Position numbers and translations under genes: made by a program | Part shown: positions 9,197 to 19,915 of the stretch, piece by piece | Layout of the letters: each line of letters opens with the position of its first letter | How positions within the stretch are numbered: the stretch's first letter is position 1 | DNA from: JBGAMH01 sp044222045 | Lineage (GTDB): Bacteria > Eisenbacteria > RBG-16-71-46 | Direction: 5' to 3' | DNA: 64,000 nt | Assembly (NCBI GenBank): GCA_044222045.1 | Contig: JBGAOB010000001.1 | Coordinates: forward strand, 53,218 to 117,217 | Notes under the pieces: model-generated | Told to the model about the DNA's origin: nothing | Seen by the model: the letters and a program-made list of their open reading frames with translations, nothing else | The model's database searches: none

Positions 9197-11913
9197 CGCA
9201 GCACCGTCAGGCGCAGCGTGCGCGAAGCTTCGCCCTGGCGCAGGGTGACGAGGTAGATGCCGGGCGCGAATCGCCGGCCGTCGCCGAGCGTGACGACCTG
9301 CCGGCCAGCACTCGCGTCGGGAAATCGGCTCTCCGCCACGCGGCGTCCCGTCACGTCCATCACGTCGAGCTGCGCGGTGCCGGCGCGAGCGAGCGAGAAC
9401 CGCACCGTGAGTCGGCCGTCGCTCGAGGGATTGCGATCCGCGCAGGCGAGCGCGAACTCGCGCGACTCTCCGGGGCTCGCGACGTCGGTGGTCTGCGCGG
9501 GACCGAGGGTCGCGTACACGCTCTCGTTGCCGTTGCGGTCGACGGCCGTGAGCTTGTACCAGCGGCCGGCCGCACCCGGATCGAGGTAGCCCGTGTCGGG
9601 CGTGGCCGCGACGAAGTTGCCGGCGCCGGGAACGAAGTTCGCGTCGGCGCCGCGATAGAGCCGGAACGTCTCGAAGTCGGCGGCCGGGCTGACGGCCCAG
9701 TGCAGGTGCGTGATGCCCGCCTGGTACGCCGCGAGGAACGGCGCCGGCGTGGGAGGGGCGAGGTTGTCGATCGAGCAGCCGGTCTCGACGCCCGAGCCGA
9801 AGAACGTCAGCGGATCGGTGGTGACGGCCCGCACGAGGAACGCCGTGTACTCGCTGCTCGACGCGGTCGCGTCGGCGAGCGTGGGCACGACGACGTTGTA
9901 CTCCGAGTCGCCGTGCGCGGGCACGGTGGTCACCCAGCTCCAGCCCGCGAGCTGGGCGGCGTTGGGCGCGGACGCGTTCCGCGCGCCCGACGCGAGCGGG
10001 GGCAGGCCGGGCAGCGGGTCGATGCGGCGGTAGACCTCGTAGCCCGTCACCGTGGCGCCGACGCCGGCCGCGTCGGCCGAGCAGCGCAGGAAGCGCAGGG
10101 TCACCTGGCGGCCCTGGTCGTTACCGACGTCGGACACGAACGCGAGCGAGGGCGGCATGACGAACTTCTGCACGCGCGAGTTGTTCGTGTCGGCGACGTA
10201 CACGTTGCCGAGCGCATCCGTGGCGATGCCGATCGGCGCCGCCATCTGTCCGTTGGCCGCACCCGTCGAGCCCCAGTACGACAGCAGGTACCCGTTCGAC
10301 GTGTAGCAGGCGACGCGGCCGTAACCGTAGTCGGCGACGAACACGTGCCCATAGGCGTCCACCGCGAGACCCGCCGCGTTGGAGAACGCGCCGCCCGGCA
10401 GGCCCGCTCCGTTCCACTGGGAAATGTAGCCTCCGAACTCCCCGAACTTCTGCACGCGCGCGTTGTTCTGGTCCATGACGTAGACCTGGTGCGAAGCGTC
10501 GACGCCGATGCCGAACGGACCGTTGAACTGGCCGTTGCCGCTGCCGGCGACGCCCCAACTCACCACGTACGCGCCCGCGTTCGTGAACCGCTGCACGCGA
10601 TGGTTGCCGTAGTCGGTGACGAAGACCGTACCGGCGGCGTTCACCGCCACGCCAGCGGGCGAGTTGAACTGGCCGTTGCCGCTACCGAGCGAACCCCACT
10701 GGCCCAGGTACACGCCGGCGCTCGTGAACTTCTGCACCCGGTGGTTGCCGCCGTCCACGACGAACACGTTGCCGCTCACGTCCACGGCGATGCCGCGAGG
10801 GAGATTGAACTGGCCATTGCCGGTGCCGAACGATCCCCACTGCTGCAGGAACGTCCCCGTGCTCGAGTACTTCTGCACGCGGTGGTTCTGCGTGTCGGAC
10901 ACGTAGACGTTGCCTGCCGCGTCGGTGCAAGTGCCCCACGGCCCGTTCATCTGCCCGGCGCCGCTGCCGAAGGTGCCCATCTTGAGGAGCCAGGTACCGG
11001 CGCCCTCGAGCGGCGATTCACCGGAGCCGCTGAACTTGTGCATGCGCTGGCCGAAGTACTCGGAGACGTACACGTTGCCCGCGGCGTCGACGCTGACGTC
11101 GTAGGGCCCGCTGAACTGGCCGTCTCCCGAACCGGCCGTGCCCCACGACGCGAGCGGCGTGCCGTCCTGTTCGTACTTGCGCACCTGGTTGCCGGTTTCG
11201 TCGGCGACCAGCACATGGCCGAACGCATCCATGCCGAGCCCGGAACGGGAGTAGTCGCCGGCGGGCAACGCCCAGGCGCCGAGGTATGCGCCGGCACTCG
11301 AGAAGCGCACGACTCGCCCCTGGATGTAGTTCTGATAATCGAGCACGACGACGGTGCCATCGGGCCCGACGACGAGGTCGCCCGGACCCTGGAGGCCGAA
11401 AGCGTTCGAGAAGCTCGTGACGTACGTTCCCGTGCTCGTGAACTTCTGGACGCGACCGTTGTTGGAGTCGGCGACGTAGACGTTGCCGGCGCGGTCGGTG
11501 GCGATGCCGAGCGGGTTCTGAAACTGCCCCGGCCCCGAACCGGCCGTGCCCCAGGTGCGGATCAGCGTGCCCGAGCTCGAGTATTCGAGCACGTGGTGGT
11601 TGTAGTAGTCGGTCGCGTAGACGTTCCCGGCGGGCGACACGGTGAGGCGCGTCACCGGTGCGCTCCACGACGCGAGGGGATTGCCCCAGCGATCGCACTT
11701 GTGAATCGTGGAGCCACCAAACTCCACGAAGTAGACGTTGCCGGAGGCATCGGTGTCGACTCCGGTCAGGCCGGCGAACTCGCTCGGGCTTCCCCATCGC
11801 AACAGGAAACTCGGGGTGGTGGGCCCGGTCGAGGCCGTCGTGTCGATCGGCCCGAGCGCCGACAGGGCGAGTGCGAGAAACGCGAACCGAAGGAACGAGG
11901 CAACGGGGCGCAC
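9193..11913 (-). CDS. Secreted NHL-repeat propeller protein with FN3-like and sorting domains
   Basis: 906 residues from a GTG start at 11913, chosen because AGGAGG lies 6 nt upstream and the sequence then begins with a signal peptide (VRPVASFLRFAFLALALSALG). Ten or so NHL repeats of about 47 residues follow, with cores such as 'GSGNGQFNGPFGIGVDASHQ' and 'VYVADTNNSRVQKF', giving one or two six-bladed propellers. A FN3-like region ('ITHLHWAVSPAADFETFRLY', 'WYKLTAVDRNGNES') and a sorting domain ('LTVRFSLARAGTAQLDVMDV', 'FAPGIYLVTLRQGEASRT') complete it. It is the first gene of a two-gene operon with the FG-GAP protein. The open frame continues upstream of the chosen start but there carries an unrelated orphan fragment (see 12103-12264). 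Confidence 0.88.
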   Translation of the reverse strand: MRPVASFLRFAFLALALSALGPIDTTASTGPTTPSFLLRWGSPSEFAGLTGVDTDASGNVYFVEFGGSTIHKCDRWGNPLASWSAPVTRLTVSPAGNVYATDYYNHHVLEYSSSGTLIRTWGTAGSGPGQFQNPLGIATDRAGNVYVADSNNGRVQKFTSTGTYVTSFSNAFGLQGPGDLVVGPDGTVVVLDYQNYIQGRVVRFSSAGAYLGAWALPAGDYSRSGLGMDAFGHVLVADETGNQVRKYEQDGTPLASWGTAGSGDGQFSGPYDVSVDAAGNVYVSEYFGQRMHKFSGSGESPLEGAGTWLLKMGTFGSGAGQMNGPWGTCTDAAGNVYVSDTQNHRVQKYSSTGTFLQQWGSFGTGNGQFNLPRGIAVDVSGNVFVVDGGNHRVQKFTSAGVYLGQWGSLGSGNGQFNSPAGVAVNAAGTVFVTDYGNHRVQRFTNAGAYVVSWGVAGSGNGQFNGPFGIGVDASHQVYVMDQNNARVQKFGEFGGYISQWNGAGLPGGAFSNAAGLAVDAYGHVFVADYGYGRVACYTSNGYLLSYWGSTGAANGQMAAPIGIATDALGNVYVADTNNSRVQKFVMPPSLAFVSDVGNDQGRQVTLRFLRCSADAAGVGATVTGYEVYRRIDPLPGLPPLASGARNASAPNAAQLAGWSWVTTVPAHGDSEYNVVVPTLADATASSSEYTAFLVRAVTTDPLTFFGSGVETGCSIDNLAPPTPAPFLAAYQAGITHLHWAVSPAADFETFRLYRGADANFVPGAGNFVAATPDTGYLDPGAAGRWYKLTAVDRNGNESVYATLGPAQTTDVASPGESREFALACADRNPSSDGRLTVRFSLARAGTAQLDVMDVTGRRVAESRFPDASAGRQVVTLGDGRRFAPGIYLVTLRQGEASRTLRLTVLR

Positions 11914-12102
11914 GTGGGGCCTCCTGTCTGGGGACGTGGGACGCCGGTGCCCCGTCGGCCCAGGTAAGGGTCGGACTTCGCGACCGGGTCCCCGGTCCGG
12001 CGGGCAGGCCGGTCGCGTGCTGCCCTCCAAGCGCGAAAGCCGGGCGGATCGGATCATGGAAAACCGCACCGGGTCTGCCCCCCGCCGACCCTGTCGCCCC
12101 CC

Positions 12103-12264
12103 GCCGCCGGGCCAGGGCGTGGGCCAGCGCAGCACGTGGAGGCTCGCGGAGTACGACTGCGCCACGGCATCGCCCACCGGGCGGCCAGCGACATCGACGA
12201 GGGCGAACGTCACCGTGGCGGGCGCTGGGAGCGCCAACGAGAAGCGCACGTCCCCGCGTGCCCC
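12103..12264 (-). pseudogene. Orphan fragment of a C-terminal sorting domain
   Basis: On the minus strand this stretch encodes 'GDVRFSLALPAPATVTFALV' followed by 'DVAGRPVGDAV' and 'HVLRWPT'. This is the core of the FlgD-like sorting domain found at the ends of the neighbouring exported proteins. The usual closing 'APGLYFVRL' segment is missing, and no propeller precedes it; upstream lies the duplicated atpC terminator. It looks like the remains of an exported-protein gene that lost its N-terminal part. No start codon with a ribosome site is associated with it. Confidence 0.6.
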
Positions 12265-12312
12265 GATCGGGACTCGTGTCGTGGACGAGGCCCCACACCG
12301 CAACCCCACACA

Positions 12313-12349
12313 ACGCCGCCCCGGCGGGATCACTCCCACCGGGGCGGTG
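12313..12349 (-). terminator. Duplicated copy of the ATP synthase operon terminator
   Basis: The hairpin ccgccccgg ... ccggggcgg, with an inner ggga/tccc pairing, matches the one after the real atpC (14301-14336) almost base for base. It sits in the same position relative to the frameshifted atpC copy at 12396-12670, so the gene end and terminator were duplicated together. Confidence 0.75.
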
Positions 12350-12395
12350 TGCACTTCGATCGCCTTCCGCGCGTCGCGCCTCCGCGCCGCGCCCG

Positions 12396-12670
12396 CTACG
12401 CCGCGGGGCCTCCGCTGATCGAGTCGGCCAGCACCGTCGCCTTGTTCTCGCTCACACCTCGAAGAACCCGCCCGCCACCTGCCAGCGGTCTTCCTTGCCG
12501 CCCACGTGGCGCACTTTCAGCGTGCCCGCCGCCAGGCCCGTCACCAGGCCCGCGTGGTTCGCCAGCACGCCGAAGTAGCCCTCCGTGCCGGGCGCCTCCA
12601 CGAACTCCACCTCGCCCTCGAACACCGAGCGCTCCGGCGTCAGGATCGACCGCTTGAAACGGCCGGCCAC
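12396..12670 (-). pseudogene. Frameshifted second copy of atpC (F1 epsilon subunit)
   Basis: This copy of the gene at 14380-14652 is 275 rather than 273 nt. It begins with GTG, keeps 'ILTPERSVFEGEVEFVEAPG', 'TEGYFGVLANHAGLVTGLAA' and 'RHVGGKEDRWQVAGGFFEV', then hits a stop. A 2-base insertion near 12457-12462 ('ctcacacctcg' against 'ctcacctcg' in the real gene) shifts the frame. The original C-terminus ('VSENKATVLADSISGGPAA', stop at 12396) is still readable in another frame. No atpD sequence lies upstream and the ribosome site is poor. The truncated 72-residue product would keep most of the beta-sandwich but lose the end of the helical region. SEN and ISG are shared with the copy near 1.4 kb but not with the functional gene. 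Confidence 0.85.
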
Positions 12671-12757
12671 TTCTCACTTGATTCCGTAGCACACTCCGGT
12701 CCGAGGATGATGACCGGCGTCGGACACGGGGTCCGACCACCGAACCGGAGGCCGAGG

Positions 12758-14059
12758 ATGGGTACGAGCCGCACCCGCTCGCGACGAATGGGCCTTTCAT
12801 GGGCGCGGCGTCACACGGCGACCGCCCTGCGCTCCGCATGTTCCAGTTGTCTGCTGGACGAGGATCCGCGATCCGCCCGCGGCCCGGGCGAGCGACTCCT
12901 GGTGCTGGTCGTGCTCATCGCCGTCATGCCGATGCTGGCGTTCGGCACGGCGCGCGGCGCGAGCAAGACGGGGTCGCCCGCGAGGGCCGTCGTGCGCAAC
13001 ATCGAACGCCAATTGCGCCGCGCCGAGCACGTGCAGGTCACGCTGCTCGATGGAACGACCCGCGAGGTGAAGGCAGCCCGCGCAACTGACGACGGGCTCC
13101 TCTACGTCGTCGCGGACAGCTCTGATGCCGGCGACACGCCTGGCGCGCGGCTCAAGCCCTGGAGCGACGTGCGGACACTCGCCGTGCTTGAGCCGTGGCG
13201 TGACCCCGGGCAATCGGTGGGAAACACATCGAAGATGGTCGTCGCGGGCACCGTCGTCGGACTCGCGGTCGGAGGCATCCTCCAGCTCCTGTACGCGGAC
13301 CAGGTCGCGGATTCGCCCGGTCCCGGCTTGATCGTGGGGCTCGGCGCGTTGGGCGCGGCCGTCGGCGCGATTGGAGGAACCGCGACCGAAGCGGTGCGCC
13401 TCGGAGAGCGGCCGCAGTGGCGCGTGATCTACTCCTCCATGCCGTTCGACGGATCGCCTGCCGCTGCGGCACCGGATTCGGCCGAGGTTCCGACGAAGCA
13501 GCACTCGGTATACCCAACTCCGGCCCCGCCCGCGCCCCCGATCGTCGTGGAGCGCCCCACGGCCGCGGTCCGCGACTTGGTGCCCATGGCCGATGAGCGC
13601 ACACGACTGGCGTGGACGCTCGCGCCGTCGTCGCGGGCGCGTGTCCACGTCGGAGCCGGCAAGCCGTTCGAACTCGCGAATACCTGGCTTGCGGAAGACG
13701 GTGTTCATGGGAGTCCGGCAACGTCGACAGCAGACGACAGCCTCGTCGTGCGGTGGGGCGAGATCCGCCGCCTGGATGCTCGGGAGACCAACCGAGCCTC
13801 GGCAGCTGTCCGAGGGGCCGGTGCCGGGCTTCTCGCGGGCATGGCGGTGACGGCGCTGGTGCAATGGATGGGCGCGGGCGATTTCGGCCGGAACGACGAC
13901 GAGATGAGGGGACTGCCGGGCACGATGATCACGCTGGGGGCGCCCGTCGGCCTCGGGGTCGGGTTGACGGCTGGTCTGGCTCGCGGGTGGAACGGTTCGT
14001 GGAAGCGCGTGTGGCCGGCTCGCGTGGCGACGCTTTCCACGGCGCCATCGGCCCGCTGA
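12758..14059 (+). CDS. Two-module glycine-zipper membrane protein of unknown function
   Basis: 433 residues from the ATG at 12758, chosen for the GGAGG 7 nt upstream; a later start is possible. A hydrophobic stretch 'LLVLVVLIAVMPMLAFGTA' near residue 50 may be a signal or anchor. Two similar modules follow. Each has a short beta-rich segment ('VQVTLLDGTTREVKAARATD', then 'LKPWSDVRTLAVL'; second copy 'RVHVGAGKPFELANTWLAED', then 'VVRWGEIRRLDAR'). Each then has a glycine-rich hairpin of two membrane segments ('VAGTVVGLAVGGILQLL' and 'IVGLGALGAAVGAIGG'; second copy 'AGAGLLAGMAVTALVQWMG' and 'LGAPVGLGVGLTAGLARG'). The duplicated architecture suggests internal gene duplication. It lies between the atpC pseudogene and the real ATP operon terminator. 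Function not recognised. Confidence 0.65.
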   Translation: MGTSRTRSRRMGLSWARRHTATALRSACSSCLLDEDPRSARGPGERLLVLVVLIAVMPMLAFGTARGASKTGSPARAVVRNIERQLRRAEHVQVTLLDGTTREVKAARATDDGLLYVVADSSDAGDTPGARLKPWSDVRTLAVLEPWRDPGQSVGNTSKMVVAGTVVGLAVGGILQLLYADQVADSPGPGLIVGLGALGAAVGAIGGTATEAVRLGERPQWRVIYSSMPFDGSPAAAAPDSAEVPTKQHSVYPTPAPPAPPIVVERPTAAVRDLVPMADERTRLAWTLAPSSRARVHVGAGKPFELANTWLAEDGVHGSPATSTADDSLVVRWGEIRRLDARETNRASAAVRGAGAGLLAGMAVTALVQWMGAGDFGRNDDEMRGLPGTMITLGAPVGLGVGLTAGLARGWNGSWKRVWPARVATLSTAPSAR

Positions 14060-14295
14060 CACCCGCGGCTCCGACCGCGACACTTACAGTCGGGCGGGCA
14101 CGCGGGTGCAGCCGGGCCGGCGGGCGGCACGGTGGACAGCATGCCCGGCGTGCAGCTTCACGTCCGGTGCCAGCACGCCGCGGCCCCGGCCGTGCGCAAT
14201 ACCCCATGCGTGCTGAGCGTGGCATGGGACCGGGCGGCACGCCCTGTGGACACGGCGCGGACCCTGCGCCGTCGGCAGCGACGCTCGTTGCCCAC
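14060..14295. other. Spacer before the ATP operon terminator
   Basis: About 240 bases with no recognisable gene, repeat or regulatory site, between the convergent gene ending at 14059 and the ATP operon terminator. Confidence 0.45.
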
Positions 14296-14340
14296 ACGCA
14301 CACCGCCCCGGCGGGATCTCTCCCACCGGGGCGGTGCGTG
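14296..14340 (-). terminator. Terminator of the ATP synthase operon
   Basis: Perfect 11-bp stem caccgccccgg / ccggggcggtg (14301-14311 with 14326-14336), with an additional inner ggga/tccc pairing. It lies about 45 nt after the atpC stop. Closely similar copies accompany both atpC-derived remnants. Confidence 0.75.
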
Positions 14341-14379
14341 TGTCGTGTCGTGATGTCGGCGCCGTCGCGCCGCGATCCG

Positions 14380-14652
14380 CTACGCCGCCGGGCCGCCGCT
14401 CACGGAGTCGGCCAGCACCGTCGCGTTGTTGTCGCTCACCTCGAAGAACCCGCCCGCGACCTGCCAGCGGTCTTCCTTCCCGCCCACGTGGCGCACCTTC
14501 AGCGTGCCCGCCGCCAGGCCCGTCACCAGGCCCGCGTGGTTCGCCAGCACGCCGAAGTAGCCTTCCGTGCCCGGGGCTTCCACGTACTCCACTTCGCCCT
14601 CGAACACCGCGCGCTCCGGCGTCAGGATCGACAACTGGAAGTGACTGGCCAT
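14380..14652 (-). CDS. atpC: F1Fo ATP synthase epsilon subunit
   Basis: 90 residues, last gene of the ATP synthase operon, four bases after atpD. It carries the N-terminal beta-sandwich of the epsilon subunit ('LSILTPERAVFEGEVEYVEA', 'GTEGYFGVLANHAGLVTGL', 'EDRWQVAGGFFEVSDNNATV') but stops at 'LADSVSGGPAA'. It therefore lacks the C-terminal helical hairpin that gives most epsilon subunits about 130-140 residues. A short epsilon without the inhibitory helices is known in several FCB and related phyla. It is part of the central stalk and couples rotor to catalytic head. Two decayed copies exist at 12396-12670 and 1366-1573. Confidence 0.95.
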   Translation of the reverse strand: MASHFQLSILTPERAVFEGEVEYVEAPGTEGYFGVLANHAGLVTGLAAGTLKVRHVGGKEDRWQVAGGFFEVSDNNATVLADSVSGGPAA

Positions 14653-14656
14653 GGTG

Positions 14657-16060
<1,404 letters not shown>

Positions 16061-16113
16061 GGCGTCTGCTCCTTCGGATGATTCACGCCGGCGGAACGCC
16101 GGCTGCCGTGGTT

Positions 16114-16968
16114 CTACTTGAGCGCTTCGGCGCCACCCACGAGCTCGGCGATCTCCTTGGTGATCGCGGCCTGGCGGAGCCGGTTGCGGGTCAGCGTGAG
16201 CGAGTCGACGAGTTCGCCGGCGTTCTTGCGCGCGGAGCCCATGGCCACCATGCGCGCCGAGTGCTCGGCGGCCAGCGAGTCGGCCAGCGCGGCGTACAGG
16301 CGCGCGGTGGCGTAACGCGGCAGCAGGTCGGCGAAGATGGCCTCGGCGTTCGGCTCGAAGATGGTGCCGCGGTCAGTGCCGCTGTCCTTCGCCTCGGTGC
16401 CGATCGGCAGGAACACCACCGTCTGCGTGCGGCGCACGAGCGCGTTCACGAAGTGCGTGAACATCACTTCGACGCGGTCGATCTCGCCCGACAGGAAGCG
16501 CGCGGTCAGGTCCTGCGTGAGCGTGCGCGCCAGGTCGAGGCTCGCCTCGCCGGGCAGGTCGGTGTGCACCGCGAGCGGCTCGATGCCGCGGCGGCGGAAG
16601 TAGTCGCGGCCCTTGCGGCCGATCACCACCAGCTTGATCGCGCCGGGCGCGGCCTCGCGCACGCGGTGCTCGGCGGCGCGCAGGATGTTCGTGTTGTACG
16701 TGCCGGCGAAACCGCGGTCGGCGGTGATCACCACGAGCGCGGTGTGGTGCACCTCGCGCGCCTTGAACAGCGGGTTCTCCAGCTCGGCGGCCGCACCGGC
16801 CAGGTTGTCGAGCATCTCGCTGATCTTGCGCGCGTACGGCGTGGAGGCCTGCGCGCGTGCCTGGGCACGGCGCAGCTTCGCCGCGGCCACCATCTCCATG
16901 GCCTTGAAGATCTGCTGCATGCTCTTGGTGGCGCGGATGCGCCGCCGCAGGTCTTTCAGCGATGCCAT
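16114..16968 (-). CDS. atpG: F1Fo ATP synthase gamma subunit
   Basis: 284 residues, start MASLKDLRRRIRATKSMQQI, the conserved N-terminal coiled-coil helix of gamma. The conserved C-terminal helix is also present ('RMVAMGSARKNAGELVDSLT', then 'RNRLRQAAITKEIAELVGGA'). It is the rotor shaft of F1. It follows atpA by four bases, implying translational coupling. Confidence 0.97.
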   Translation of the reverse strand: MASLKDLRRRIRATKSMQQIFKAMEMVAAAKLRRAQARAQASTPYARKISEMLDNLAGAAAELENPLFKAREVHHTALVVITADRGFAGTYNTNILRAAEHRVREAAPGAIKLVVIGRKGRDYFRRRGIEPLAVHTDLPGEASLDLARTLTQDLTARFLSGEIDRVEVMFTHFVNALVRRTQTVVFLPIGTEAKDSGTDRGTIFEPNAEAIFADLLPRYATARLYAALADSLAAEHSARMVAMGSARKNAGELVDSLTLTRNRLRQAAITKEIAELVGGAEALK

Positions 16969-16972
16969 CGGA

Positions 16973-18481
<1,509 letters not shown>

Positions 18482-18524
18482 GGGTGCGAACCCCGAATGG
18501 TTGATGGTGGTGTGGCCGAGACGG

Positions 18525-19097
18525 CTAGACGCTCGTCTCGTACAGCTTGTGCGCGATCACCTCGAGCAGGCTCTTCACGCTGCGGTCGATCACCCGGTCG
18601 CCGATGCGCACGTAGGCGCCCCCGAGCAGGCCGGCCTCGACGTGCTCGCTGAGCACGATCTTCTTGCCGGTGAGCTGCTCCAGCTCGGCGACCAGCTTCG
18701 ACTTCTCGGCCGCTTCGAACGGCACGGCGCTCACCAGCTCGGCATGCTGCAGGCCCTTGGCGCGGTCCACGATCTCGCCGAACTCCTTGGCGATCTCGTC
18801 CACCACGTTCAGGCGCTTCTTGCGCAGCAGCAGGTCGGCGAACACCGCCACGGACGGCAGCGCGCGGCCGGCGAGGCCGCGCTTGAGCGCGTCGCGCTTG
18901 TCCATGGGCGGCACCTGCGGCGAAGCCAGGAAGTCACCCGTGCGCGAGCCGGCGCGAGTCAGTTCGGCGAGCCCCAGGAGGTCCTGGTGCGCGCGAACCA
19001 GCTCGTCGAGGTACGCCGGCGTCCCGCTGCCCTTCTGCTTCTGGATCAGCAGGTTCAGCGCCTGTGCGTAACGGCCGGCGACGGCGGTGTCTCTCAT
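18525..19097 (-). CDS. atpH: F1Fo ATP synthase delta subunit
   Basis: 190 residues. It begins MRDTAVAGRYAQALNLLI, the conserved delta/OSCP start, and ends with 'GAYVRIGDRVIDRSVKSLLE', the conserved C-terminal motif. It connects the peripheral stalk to the top of F1. Its start overlaps the end of atpF by 4 nt. Confidence 0.96.
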   Translation of the reverse strand: MRDTAVAGRYAQALNLLIQKQKGSGTPAYLDELVRAHQDLLGLAELTRAGSRTGDFLASPQVPPMDKRDALKRGLAGRALPSVAVFADLLLRKKRLNVVDEIAKEFGEIVDRAKGLQHAELVSAVPFEAAEKSKLVAELEQLTGKKIVLSEHVEAGLLGGAYVRIGDRVIDRSVKSLLEVIAHKLYETSV

Positions 19098-19585
19098 TTC
19101 AGTGCGCCCACCTCGTCGACGAACTTGCCGGCCAGCGCGCGCTGGGCGGGATCGTCGAGCTTCGTGGCCAGGATCTTCTCGGCCGTGCGCAGCGACAGCG
19201 AGATCACCTGCTCCTTCAGCAGCTCCTTGGACTTCTCGCGCTCGCGCGCGATCTCGTCCTCGGCCTTGTGGAGCCGGTCCTGTGCTTCCTGCTGGGCATG
19301 GGCGCGGATCTCCGCGGCGAGCTTCTGGCCCTCGGCCAGGCCCTCCTGGATCTTCGCGCGCTTCTCGGACTCGATCCCGCGCAGATGCGCTTCGTAGTCC
19401 GCCTTGAGCTGGTCGGCCGCCTGCTGGCGCCGCTCGGCCTCGGCGAACTCGCCCGCGATCTTCTTGCGACGCTCTTCGAGCGCGCCGAGGATCGGTCCCC
19501 AGGCGTAGCGCGACAGGATCCAGACCATCACCACGAAGCCGAGGATCTGGGTCAGGACGAGTTTCGGATCGATCAAACCGTTCAT
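19094..19585 (-). CDS. atpF: F1Fo ATP synthase b subunit
   Basis: 163 residues. There is one N-terminal membrane helix ('LVLTQILGFVVMVWILSRY'), then a long charged coiled coil rich in Glu, Lys and Arg ('EERRKKIAGEFAEAERRQQA', 'KAEDEIAREREKSKELLKEQ'). It forms the peripheral stalk. No second b-type gene is seen, so it is probably a homodimer. Confidence 0.96.
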   Translation of the reverse strand: MNGLIDPKLVLTQILGFVVMVWILSRYAWGPILGALEERRKKIAGEFAEAERRQQAADQLKADYEAHLRGIESEKRAKIQEGLAEGQKLAAEIRAHAQQEAQDRLHKAEDEIAREREKSKELLKEQVISLSLRTAEKILATKLDDPAQRALAGKFVDEVGALK

Positions 19586-19656
19586 GCGTTCTCCTCGCGC
19601 CGTGCCGCGCGCCGCGCCTCAGCGCAGCGGAGCCAGCGCGAATCGAAGAGAGTTGC

Positions 19657-19890
19657 TCAGCCGATCTTGCCCGAGAGGATGAACATGGTGACGAACGCGT
19701 AGATCGTCAGAGCCTCGGCGAACGCGCCGATGATGATCATGGCGAGCTGGATGCGCGCGGTGGCCTCGGGCTGACGGCCGATCGCCTGCATGGCGCCGTT
19801 TCCGATCATGCCCAGGCCGATGCCGGAGCCGATGGCCGCGAGACCGATGCCGAGCGGGAGCGCGAAACTGAGGGCAGTGGCGAAGTTCAT
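19657..19890 (-). CDS. atpE: F1Fo ATP synthase c subunit
   Basis: 77 residues from MNFATALSFALPLG, chosen because GGAGAGG precedes this ATG. Two membrane helices are joined by the polar loop 'GRQPEA' (residues 38-43). The ion-carrying glutamate is E59 in 'IIIGAFAEALTIYAFV'. The pattern around the first helix ('AIGSGIG') lacks the glutamine seen in sodium-dependent rings, so proton coupling is more likely (inference). It forms the rotor ring of Fo. Confidence 0.96.
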   Translation of the reverse strand: MNFATALSFALPLGIGLAAIGSGIGLGMIGNGAMQAIGRQPEATARIQLAMIIIGAFAEALTIYAFVTMFILSGKIG

Positions 19891-19915
19891 GGGTGGACCT
19901 CTCCTTCCAGGGGTA

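Noticed and set aside
12396..12670. Programmed ribosomal frameshift rescuing the second atpC copy
   Set aside because: There is no slippery heptamer or downstream structure at the insertion site, no atpD upstream, and an intact atpC exists; a pseudogene is simpler.
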